Shown here piece after piece: positions 1 through 5,401 of a stretch of 6,938 bases of DNA. The DNA is taken from contig JADFQH010000107.1 of NCBI GenBank assembly GCA_022561895.1, positions 1,136-8,073 of the forward strand, in the 5' to 3' direction. Under the pieces are notes generated by a model. It was not told where the DNA came from and did no database searches. It saw only the letters and a program-made list of their open reading frames with translations. A program made the position numbers and the translations under genes. Origin of the DNA: Methanobacteriota archaeon. GTDB taxonomy: Archaea > Halobacteriota > Halobacteria > Halobacteriales > Halalkalicoccaceae. Within the stretch, counting starts at the first letter, position 1; every line of letters begins with the position of its first letter.

Positions 1-521
1 CCCGCCACGGGTTCTGGTATCCGCTCACGAACGAGACCTCCTTTGACCGCTACAGCGACCAGCAGACCCTGCCGACTGTCTACCCGTTTTTGGATCGGCG
101 ACTGATCGAGCTATCCCTATCGATACCGACGAAATATGCGCTCCGATACACCCTCGTCGATCGAGCACTTTCTCGGATCGCGCCCGAACTCGCATCAATC
201 CCCCACGAGGACAGCGGGGTGGCGCTCTCGCGACCACGATGGCTCCACCGGCTTGGAATCGTCCATCGAGAACTGCGGTCTGCCCAGAGCGGGAACGCTG
301 CGGATCTCCGGGAGATGACGTGGATAAAAGAGCGATTGATCGATCACGAGTCGACGATCCGGGCGCTTCCCGCCATCGAATACGAGACCGTCCTCGAGAC
401 GTATCACGACCATATGAATGGAGCCGACCACACCGCCGCGCTCTGTGGGCTGCTGACGCTGTTGGAGATGCCGGCGACCACGCATCTCACAGCGAACGAA
501 CCGGTCTCGACCGTTCGTTGA
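1..521 (+). CDS. Asparagine synthase-related protein, C-terminal part (5' end outside window)
   Basis: The open frame enters at the left edge (first full codon at base 3) and ends at TGA 519-521, giving 172 residues of a longer protein. Residues 27-36 read VYPFLDRRLI, matching the PFLD segment near the end of the asparagine synthase (AsnB-type) ATP-pyrophosphatase domain, where E. coli AsnB has VPFLD. It is followed, as in that family, by a helix and a proline-containing stretch (residues 56-75, SRIAPELASIPHEDSGVAL). The family activates a carboxylate with ATP to form an amide; relatives close lasso peptides or modify glycans. The N-terminal glutaminase domain and the ATP-binding SGG motif, if present, lie outside the window, so asparagine synthesis proper cannot be claimed. 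The lysine usually found in the segment after PFLD is not obvious here. The last coding bases form a hairpin (495-519). A start at TTG 90 is rejected because homology runs through it. Confidence 0.8.
   Translation, partial: RHGFWYPLTNETSFDRYSDQQTLPTVYPFLDRRLIELSLSIPTKYALRYTLVDRALSRIAPELASIPHEDSGVALSRPRWLHRLGIVHRELRSAQSGNAADLREMTWIKERLIDHESTIRALPAIEYETVLETYHDHMNGADHTAALCGLLTLLEMPATTHLTANEPVSTVR
495..519. repeat. Imperfect inverted repeat / hairpin at the end of the asparagine synthase-like gene
   Basis: AACGAA (495-500), an unpaired C (501), CGGT (502-505), loop CTCG (506-509), ACCG (510-513) and TTCGTT (514-519) would form a 10-base-pair stem with one bulge. It lies in the final codons and touches the TGA. 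A short T-run (GTTTTG, 532-537) follows 12 bases later. It may be a 3'-end or processing structure for the upstream mRNA, or a protein site upstream of the next gene's promoter. Its role is inferred from position only. Confidence 0.35.
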
Positions 522-528
522 TCGGCAA

Positions 529-541
529 ACCGTTTTGTACG
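529..541 (+). promoter_or_regulatory. Putative archaeal promoter for the gamma-carbonic-anhydrase-like gene
   Basis: AACCGTTTTGTAC is centred about 28 bases upstream of the ATG at 563. This resembles the purine-rich BRE followed by a T/A-rich TATA box seen before leaderless haloarchaeal genes. No Shine-Dalgarno sequence precedes the ATG (TTATCTCTTTAC), which fits a leaderless transcript. The TATA match is weak. Confidence 0.35.
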
Positions 542-562
542 TGGTTATTGTTATCTCTTTAC

Positions 563-1081
563 ATGGGTAGTTCAAAGCAGTACGCGTTCGAGGGCACCAG
601 TCCGAAAACCGATGAGAACGCTCGCGTCAGTCACGAGTCGACGCTGGTGGGCGACGTTCGAATCGAGGCGAACGCGAGCGTCTGGCCGGGGGCCGTCCTC
701 CGGGGGGATGTCGGCCCCGTAATCATTGGGGAGCGATCCCACGTCGGGGACAACGCGACGATCCACGCCTCGGTGATCGGCGAGCGGGTGATGATCGGCC
801 ACGGTGCGGTGTTGAACGACGCAGCTGTCGAAAACGGGGCGCTCGTGGGCTTCAATGCCACGATCAACTCCCACGTCACGGTGGGAGCCGGCAGCATCGT
901 CGCGAGCGGGACGACGGTGCCGGAAGGATACGAGATTCCGCCCGAGTCGTTCGTTCGCGGGGTTCCCGCGGAGGTGACGCCGCTTTCGGAAACGACGATC
1001 GATCCCGAGGCGATCTTCGAGGAGCACTCCTCGGGGTCGTATACGAACCTCGCGGAACGCCACGAGGAGCTGTTCGAGTGA
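563..1081 (+). CDS. Gamma-carbonic-anhydrase-family (left-handed beta-helix) protein with an altered zinc site
   Basis: This is a 172-residue protein of typical length for single-domain YrdA/CamH-like proteins. Residues about 17-137 are hexapeptide repeats building a left-handed beta-helix, with a short helical C-terminus; the family forms trimers with zinc at subunit interfaces. Signature residues are WPGAVLRGD (41-49, giving the conserved Arg47 and Asp49), His68 and His80. Aligned by spacing to Methanosarcina thermophila Cam, the ligand His81 is His68 and His117 is His80, but the third ligand His122 is Asn85 (GHGAVLN, 79-85). The Cam residues Asn73 and Gln75 are His60 and Gly62. Carbonic anhydrase activity is therefore doubtful; the zinc site may be changed or lost. 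The start ATG 563 is chosen because family homology begins there; the frame is open further upstream but that part overlaps the preceding gene. The stop TGA abuts the stop of the convergent protease gene. Confidence 0.88.
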   Translation: MGSSKQYAFEGTSPKTDENARVSHESTLVGDVRIEANASVWPGAVLRGDVGPVIIGERSHVGDNATIHASVIGERVMIGHGAVLNDAAVENGALVGFNATINSHVTVGAGSIVASGTTVPEGYEIPPESFVRGVPAEVTPLSETTIDPEAIFEEHSSGSYTNLAERHEELFE

Positions 1082-2356
1082 TTACGGACCGCGGCCGTTG
1101 CCGTTTCCGCCACCCGGACTGCCGCCCTGCTCGACGGTGTTGAGCACGTTGATCCGGCCCGCGCCGAACTCCGGACTCGAACGTCCTTGAACGAGTACAG
1201 CACCCTGTGCGATGGCGTTTTCGACCTGATTCGCGTTCGCACCGGGGTTGATCTCGCGGACGAGACCCACGAGTCCCGCGACCTGCGGTGCGGCCATCGA
1301 GGTCCCCGCGAACCAGGCATAGCCGCCGGGGACCGTCGAGTAGACGAGATCCTCGGTTTCTGTCTCTTCTTCCGTGGCGCGCCCGCCACCGGGTGCGCCG
1401 ACCTCAATCTCGTTGGTGCCGTAGTTCGAGTAGAAGGCGAGTTCGTCGTCGGGGCCGGTAGCTGAGACTGTCATCACGCCTTGGACCGTACCAGGGAGAT
1501 AGAACAGCCCGCCCTGCTGGAGGTTCGTCTCCGCGTTACCGGCAGACACCGTCGAGACGGTGCCTCTTCGAGCGGCGTCCTGCATGACCCGCTGGACCGC
1601 CACCCGCGTGCCGTCGCTGTTCGCCTGTGGCGGGAACGGTCCCGCACCTAAGCTGAAGTTCGCGACGTCCGCGCCGATCTCGGCGGCGTAATCGGCGCCC
1701 GCGAGGACATCCGCAAACGAGCTGCTGTCGGGGCCGAGCACCCGCACCGACACGAGTTCGGCGTCGGGGGCGGTTCCGGTGACGCCGACGTCGCCCGTGG
1801 CCGCTGCGGTCCCTGCGACGTGGGTTCCGTGATCGCCGCTATCGCCGATATGTGGCGCTTCCTCTCCCCCGTTGACGAACGAGACGCTCAGCTCCTCGTT
1901 GAAATTCCCTACGAGATCCGGATGGCTGCCGTCGACGCCGGTATCCGCGATGACGATCCGCGTTCCCTCGCCCGTCGCGTAATCGTGGGCCTCGAACGTG
2001 TCGGTGATCTCCTTGTCCCACTGAAGCTCGGTAAAGGCCGCGTCCTCGGTCGTCTGTGGTTCGGTTTCGACCGGTTCGGCGAACTCGACCTCGAAGTCCT
2101 CGGTCACACCGCTAACACCGCTTACCGAATCGAGATCGTCCTCGGAGTCAGCGTCGCCCGTGACGACGAAGATCGAGCCGCCCGCGAGCTCGCGCGTTAC
2201 CGAAAAACCCGCACTCTCGATACTGCTGGTCGAACCGCCAGTTACGATGTACGTCTCGGTTGACTGTGCGCTGGTGACCCCGATCGCACCCATTGCCAGT
2301 CCGGTCCCCGCCATTCCCCGAATCAGTCGCCGCCGTGTCGTTGTATAGTCTGTCAT
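1082..2356 (-). CDS. Secreted subtilisin-like serine protease (S8 family, halolysin-like), Tat-exported
   Basis: A 424-residue preproprotein. The N-terminus TTTRRRLIRGMAGTGLAMG (5-23) is a twin-arginine signal, with likely cleavage after TSA near residue 30. Residues about 35-92 look like an I9-type inhibitor propeptide. The catalytic domain carries Asp138 (ADTGVDGSHPD), His176 (DHGTHVAGT), the oxyanion Asn274 (SAGN) and Ser353 (GTSMAAP), so the triad is complete. An acidic insert (TEEETETEDL, about 328-337) sits between the APGG and YSTVPGG segments, and the protein ends in a Gly/Asn-rich tail. It contains no cysteine. There is no C-terminal PPC/PKD domain, unlike longer halolysins. It should act outside the cell as an endopeptidase. 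Start: ATG 2356 is preferred; an in-frame TTG at 2365 would add three residues. No Shine-Dalgarno sequence is visible. It converges on the gamma-CA-like gene, stop to stop. Confidence 0.93.
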   Translation of the reverse strand: MTDYTTTRRRLIRGMAGTGLAMGAIGVTSAQSTETYIVTGGSTSSIESAGFSVTRELAGGSIFVVTGDADSEDDLDSVSGVSGVTEDFEVEFAEPVETEPQTTEDAAFTELQWDKEITDTFEAHDYATGEGTRIVIADTGVDGSHPDLVGNFNEELSVSFVNGGEEAPHIGDSGDHGTHVAGTAAATGDVGVTGTAPDAELVSVRVLGPDSSSFADVLAGADYAAEIGADVANFSLGAGPFPPQANSDGTRVAVQRVMQDAARRGTVSTVSAGNAETNLQQGGLFYLPGTVQGVMTVSATGPDDELAFYSNYGTNEIEVGAPGGGRATEEETETEDLVYSTVPGGYAWFAGTSMAAPQVAGLVGLVREINPGANANQVENAIAQGAVLVQGRSSPEFGAGRINVLNTVEQGGSPGGGNGNGRGP

Positions 2357-2384
2357 TATAGACAATACTGATTAGAACAAACAG

Positions 2385-2392
2385 TACTTATC
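2385..2392 (-). promoter_or_regulatory. Putative TATA box for the S8 protease gene
   Basis: Read on the minus strand the bases are GATAAGTA, preceded by an A-rich BRE-like stretch (AGAAAAAC). The centre lies about 32 bases upstream of ATG 2356, which would place the transcript start only a few bases before the ATG, consistent with the absence of a ribosome binding site. The whole 2366-2430 region is A/T-rich compared with its surroundings, so alternative boxes such as ATTAAAAAC just upstream cannot be excluded. Confidence 0.35.
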
Positions 2393-2402
2393 GTTTTTCT
2401 AG

Positions 2403-2412
2403 TTTTTAATTT
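2403..2412 (+). promoter_or_regulatory. Putative TATA box for the alpha/beta hydrolase (and regulator) transcript
   Basis: TTTTTAATTT is the best TATA-like element on the plus strand in the A/T-rich divergent region; it predicts a transcript start near 2435. A second candidate, GTTAATTTA (2414-2422), would start near 2445. The first choice would leave either a near-leaderless ATG at 2438 or a leader of about 65 bases before the preferred ATG 2501. Confidence 0.4.
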
Positions 2413-2500
2413 TGTTAATTTACAATCAGGTGTAGAGATGAACAGTCGAACGCGGTGCGGCAGGCGAACCATTCAGGGACGTTCGCCCCGTATCGGGAAT

Positions 2501-3334
2501 ATGTCCACCACTGATGCCCCGCCAGTCACGCTCGCCTACGACGACGACGGCTCCGGTCCGACCCTCGTTTTTCTTCACGGGGGCTGGCTTTCAGCGGAAA
2601 GCTGGGCCGGCCAGCGCGACCGATTCGGAGACGAGTACCGGATCGTCGCCCCCGATCTTCGAGGCCACGGCCGGACCGGTCCCTCCGAGACACGGCGCTA
2701 CTCGATCGACCTCCTCGTCGACGATCTCGACGCGCTCCTCTCCGAACTCGGCGTCGAAGAAAGCGTGATCTGTGGACTTTCGCTCGGCTCGATGGTCGCA
2801 CAGGTTTACGCCGCTCGCAATCCAGAGCGGGTTCGAGGAATCCTGCTAGCGGGCGCGGTCCAGACGTTCCCCCCGATTGCAATCCCGCGACCCATGAAAC
2901 GGCTGTTCTCGCCGCTGCCGATGCTCGGAAGCTCGCTCGCGTTTGCTGGCAGCGGGGCGACCTTTCGCGCGCTGCTCTCCTCGATCCGCCCACTGACCGG
3001 CGGGCCGTGGCTCGCCCGCGATCCTGAGGTGCGGTCCGCGGCCCTCGACACCGTCGAGGAGATGTCGAGAGACGAGTTCAAAAAGGTGTTTTCGGCGCTC
3101 TATCGATTCCGCCCGCCCACACTCGATGCACTCGCAGCGCCGGCGCGGATCGTCTACGGCGAACACGAGGCCCCGCCGGTCAAACGCCAGAGCAAGGACC
3201 TCGCCCGCGCGCTCGGAACCGACTGCTATGAGATCGCGGACGCCGCCCATCTGGTCAATCAGGACAATCCCGATGCGTTCAATAAGGTCCTCGCGGGGCT
3301 GCTCGAAGAGATCGACGGCGGGACCGAACAGTAA
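2501..3334 (+). CDS. Alpha/beta-fold hydrolase
   Basis: A 277-residue single-domain alpha/beta hydrolase. Visible features are the oxyanion-hole HGGW (26-29), PDLRGHGRT (51-59), the nucleophile elbow CGLSLGSM with Ser94 (91-98), a variable cap (about 120-190) and the C-terminal His250 (ADAAHLVNQDNP). The position that normally carries the catalytic Asp (GEHD) reads YGEHEAPP, so Glu223 may serve as the acid, or another acidic residue does. No signal peptide is seen, so it is probably cytosolic; the substrate is unknown. Start: ATG 2501 begins the typical N-terminus of this family. An in-frame ATG at 2438, with AGGTG five bases before it, would add 21 residues that are very arginine-rich and unlike the acidic rest, so I prefer 2501. 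The winged-helix regulator gene follows after 41 bases and is probably co-transcribed. Confidence 0.88.
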   Translation: MSTTDAPPVTLAYDDDGSGPTLVFLHGGWLSAESWAGQRDRFGDEYRIVAPDLRGHGRTGPSETRRYSIDLLVDDLDALLSELGVEESVICGLSLGSMVAQVYAARNPERVRGILLAGAVQTFPPIAIPRPMKRLFSPLPMLGSSLAFAGSGATFRALLSSIRPLTGGPWLARDPEVRSAALDTVEEMSRDEFKKVFSALYRFRPPTLDALAAPARIVYGEHEAPPVKRQSKDLARALGTDCYEIADAAHLVNQDNPDAFNKVLAGLLEEIDGGTEQ

Positions 3335-3352
3335 GAAGAGATACAGCTATGC

Positions 3353-3365
3353 GGGTGTGACACCC
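3353..3365. promoter_or_regulatory. 13-base perfect inverted repeat before the regulator gene
   Basis: GGGTGT (3353-3358), G, ACACCC (3360-3365) is a perfect 6-1-6 inverted repeat, ending 10 bases before the ATG at 3376. Its place between the hydrolase stop and the regulator start suits an operator for autoregulation or a short mRNA hairpin near the start codon. No clear TATA box lies at the expected distance, so a separate promoter here is uncertain. Confidence 0.4.
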
Positions 3366-3375
3366 ACACAGGAAT

Positions 3376-4257
3376 ATGAGCGATTCACAGCTCCAGACGT
3401 GTGAGGAGTGTGTCCCGCCCGCCGAGGCGTTTTCCGTAATCGGAAACGAAACCCGCCTTTCGATTCTCGAAGCGCTCTGGAACGCCCCCGAAAGACCGGT
3501 TCCCTTCTCTACCCTTCACGCCCGTATCGAGATGCGCGACAGCGCACAGTTCAACTACCATCTCCAGCAGCTCGTCGGCCAGTTCGTCCGCAGAACCGAG
3601 GAGGGTTACGACCTCCGGCACGCTGGCGAGAACGTTATTCAGGCCGTTCTCTCGGGATCGTTCAACCAGAATCCCGATAGGGAGTTCGATATCGAGGGCG
3701 AGTGTGTCGTCTGCGGTGGCTCACTCGACGCCCGTTACCACGACGAACATATCACTATCCTCTGTCTCGACTGCGGACAGCGCCACGGCGAGTACGCCTT
3801 CCCGCCGGGTGGACTGACCGATCGTACTGATCGGGAGATTATGGCCGCGTTCGACCAGCGGGTACGTCATCTCCACTGTCTGGCCGCCGACGGGGTCTGT
3901 CCGGCGTGTAACGGAAAAATGGAAACAACAATTCATTACGAAGAGGAGTGCTGCCTGAAGCTCGATCTCCAAGTCGATCATCGTTGTTCGCAGTGTCGTC
4001 ATCGCCTCTGTTCAACAGCAGGATTACGACTACTCGAACACTCCGCGGTCATGAGCTTCTATCAGTATCATGGGATGGATCTCGGCTCAATACCCTACTG
4101 GCAACTCCCGTGGTGTGTCAGCGACGAGTACGTCGAGGTACTCACAGAAGAGCCATGGAATCTTCGGGTTCGAATCCCGCTCGAAGGCGAGGAACTGTTC
4201 GTTACACTCGATGGAGCGCTCGATGTCGAAAAAACCGAACGGGTCTCTGCCGCGTAG
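3376..4257 (+). CDS. ArsR-like winged-helix transcriptional regulator with CxxC zinc-ribbon-like C-terminal region
   Basis: A 293-residue protein. Residues about 15-95 form an ArsR-type winged helix-turn-helix: AFSVIGNETRLSILEALW, then a recognition region with FNYHLQQL and the wing EEGYDLRHAGE. The rest carries paired CxxC motifs: Cys110/113 with Cys130/133, and Cys175/178 with Cys204/207, each pair suggesting one zinc ribbon. An extra CEEC (Cys9/12) precedes the HTH. In total there are 15 cysteines, exceptional for a haloarchaeal protein. This arrangement occurs in a family widespread in haloarchaea and usually annotated only as ArsR or HTH regulator; its signal and target are unknown to me. 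It should bind DNA in the cytoplasm, probably as a dimer, and zinc or thiol chemistry may matter. It lies 41 bases after the hydrolase gene and has a 13-base inverted repeat just before its ATG. That ATG has no convincing Shine-Dalgarno sequence. Confidence 0.85.
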   Translation: MSDSQLQTCEECVPPAEAFSVIGNETRLSILEALWNAPERPVPFSTLHARIEMRDSAQFNYHLQQLVGQFVRRTEEGYDLRHAGENVIQAVLSGSFNQNPDREFDIEGECVVCGGSLDARYHDEHITILCLDCGQRHGEYAFPPGGLTDRTDREIMAAFDQRVRHLHCLAADGVCPACNGKMETTIHYEEECCLKLDLQVDHRCSQCRHRLCSTAGLRLLEHSAVMSFYQYHGMDLGSIPYWQLPWCVSDEYVEVLTEEPWNLRVRIPLEGEELFVTLDGALDVEKTERVSAA

Positions 4258-4288
4258 TCCCCTCTTTCGCCTTTGTCCTCATTTCGCT

Positions 4289-4308
4289 GACTGAAACGGA
4301 TTTCAGTC
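4289..4308. repeat. 8-4-8 perfect inverted repeat between regulator and membrane-protein genes
   Basis: GACTGAAA (4289-4296), loop CGGA, TTTCAGTC (4301-4308) pair perfectly. The element lies 31 bases after the regulator stop and about 45 bases upstream of the TATA-like box of the next gene. It could be an RNA hairpin near the 3' end of the hydrolase-regulator transcript, although no T-run follows it directly; T-rich tracts precede it instead (4265-4285). It could also be a binding site upstream of the next promoter. The 113-base gap (4258-4370) otherwise contains no gene that I can support. Confidence 0.45.
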
Positions 4309-4340
4309 CCTCGTGTTACAGAAATGTTCTTCAGAAAACA

Positions 4341-4348
4341 GTTTTTGT
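4341..4348 (+). promoter_or_regulatory. Putative TATA box for the small membrane protein gene
   Basis: GTTTTTGT, preceded by the BRE-like GAAAACA, is centred about 27 bases upstream of ATG 4371. This is the spacing expected if transcription starts at or next to the start codon. GGAG at 4366-4369 is only one base from the ATG, too close to work as a normal Shine-Dalgarno sequence. Confidence 0.45.
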
Positions 4349-4370
4349 CGAGTCGAGCGTCTCTCGGAGT

Positions 4371-4676
4371 ATGAAAGCGATACCGACCATCGTGGACTCG
4401 ATCATCGACTCACACTCGGTGGGAGTGGATCGTACCGTCCTCAGAGTACGGCCGCCGGATTCCCTCGCCGTCGCGGTCGCTCTTATCGCGTATCTCACGC
4501 TTACGATAGCGGGGATCCTCGTCTCGTTTCTCGTAATCGAGCATACCGCGGGGTTGATCGACGAGGGGAGCCTTCTGCTCTTTCTCGTCTTGCTCGGCGG
4601 GACCGCGCTCGTGCTCGCCGTTCCAACCTTGGTGAGAGAACTGCTATCGCGTTTGTTGCGCCGGATCGACTACTGA
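4371..4676 (+). CDS. Small two-helix membrane protein, unknown function
   Basis: A 101-residue protein that I do not recognise by family. Residues 1-30 are a soluble N-terminus. Two hydrophobic segments follow, about 32-55 (LAVAVALIAYLTLTIAGILV and on) and about 67-87 (SLLLFLVLLGGTALVLAVPTL), joined by a short acidic turn (EHTAGLIDEG). The C-terminus is basic (RELLSRLLRRIDY). By the positive-inside rule both ends would face the cytoplasm. The hydrophobic pattern, start ATG 4371 with a suitably spaced TATA-like box, and clean stop support a real gene. Its last seven bases overlap the end of the convergent FAH-family gene (TAG at 4670-4672 on the minus strand). It is not obviously linked functionally to its neighbours, and the 8-4-8 inverted repeat upstream may be part of its control. 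Confidence 0.7.
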   Translation: MKAIPTIVDSIIDSHSVGVDRTVLRVRPPDSLAVAVALIAYLTLTIAGILVSFLVIEHTAGLIDEGSLLLFLVLLGGTALVLAVPTLVRELLSRLLRRIDY

Positions 4677-5389
4677 TCCGGTTTCGCCACCGTGTTTCGC
4701 AGCGTGCCGACACCCTCGTAGGTGATTTCGATCTCGTCGCCCGGTTCGACCGTGCCGGGGTTCGCGGGACTCCCGAATGCGATCACATCTCCGGGTGAGA
4801 ACGTAAAGCGCTCGGAGAGATAGGAAATGATGTGGTAGGGATCAAAGAGCATGAGTTCTGTGTTCGCCTCCTGTCTGCGCTCGCCGTTAATTTCGGTATG
4901 CATATCGATCCCACGGGGATCGAGATCGGTCTCGATCCACGGGCCGAGCGGCCCGGAGCCGTCGAAGGCCTTTCTCGCCGTTCGACCCTGCTGATCGAGT
5001 GCATCGACGTCGTTCATGATCGTATAGCCCCGGACGATTTCGGGGACCTCCTCGGGCGCGACGTTCTTACACTCTTTCCCAATCACCGCGGCGAGCTCCC
5101 CGGCGTAGGTCACTTCCTCGGAGAACATGGGATAGGGGATCGGCGACTCGGTAGGGATCACCGAGACGGGCGGTTTGATGAAAAAGTCCGGCTCCTCGGG
5201 GCGGTCGTACTCCATCTGGTCGAGCGTTTCCGTATAATTGCGCCCGACGCAGTAGAGCGCCGAGGGCACGCAGGGTGCGAGTAGGTCTGTTCGCTCTATC
5301 GAATACTCACTGTTTTCGGTGTGGAGCGTTCCGTCACGGTAGGTCCCCTCTCGGGGACCGTCATCAGTCTGGGCGCGAGCGAGTCGCAT
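4670..5389 (-). CDS. Fumarylacetoacetate hydrolase (FAH)-family protein with substituted catalytic residues
   Basis: A 239-residue protein with an FAH fold like FAHD1. Recognisable stretches are ALYCVGRNY (44-52), DFFIKPPVSV (68-77), GELAAVIGK (97-105), GYTIMNDVDALDQQ (121-134), RKAFDGSGPLGPW (139-151) and PGDVIAFGSPANPG (199-212). Family members split C-C bonds or decarboxylate beta-keto acids such as oxaloacetate, using a Mg ion bound by an E-x-E pair plus Asp and a His/Glu dyad. Here the dyad motif NYxxHxxE reads NYTETLDQ (Thr55, Gln58 in place of His, Glu). The E-x-E is A-G-E (Ala96, Glu98), and the usual NDVTARD is NDVDALD. Asp127 and Lys140 remain. The chemistry may thus differ from FAHD1 or be lost. 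It is the last gene of a minus-strand operon, 12 bases after the HAD gene; GGGAG lies one base from its ATG. Confidence 0.87.
   Translation of the reverse strand: MRLARAQTDDGPREGTYRDGTLHTENSEYSIERTDLLAPCVPSALYCVGRNYTETLDQMEYDRPEEPDFFIKPPVSVIPTESPIPYPMFSEEVTYAGELAAVIGKECKNVAPEEVPEIVRGYTIMNDVDALDQQGRTARKAFDGSGPLGPWIETDLDPRGIDMHTEINGERRQEANTELMLFDPYHIISYLSERFTFSPGDVIAFGSPANPGTVEPGDEIEITYEGVGTLRNTVAKPDQ
5342..5359. repeat. 7-base-pair hairpin within the start of the FAH-family gene
   Basis: GGTCCCC (5342-5348), loop TCTC, GGGGACC (5353-5359) form a G/C-rich perfect stem, 31-48 bases into the FAH-family coding sequence (codons about 11-16). In the mRNA it would be a stable stem just downstream of the start codon and might slow initiation, or it may only reflect codon choice for Gly-Pro-Arg-Glu-Gly. 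Confidence 0.3.
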
Positions 5390-5401
5390 ACTCCCAACTC
5401 G

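Noticed and set aside
239..562. Upstream extension of the gamma-carbonic-anhydrase-like frame to an ATG at 239.
   Set aside because: It overlaps the asparagine synthase-like gene in another frame, has a composition unlike haloarchaeal protein, and homology begins at ATG 563.
1820..2263. Plus-strand open frame of 147 residues opposite the protease.
   Set aside because: It lies wholly antisense to a protease with complete catalytic motifs; long antisense frames are normal in high-GC genomes.
2357..2365. TTG 2365 as protease start.
   Set aside because: It adds only three residues before an ATG that already gives a well-formed Tat signal; not excluded, only less likely.
2430..2437. GTGTAGAG shared with the left half of the 6825-6841 palindrome.
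   Set aside because: Only eight bases with no second half-site; chance match is likely, so a shared regulator is not claimed.
4313..4798. Plus-strand open frame across the membrane protein and the FAH gene end.
   Set aside because: Arginine-rich shadow frame with no motif; it runs through two better-supported genes.
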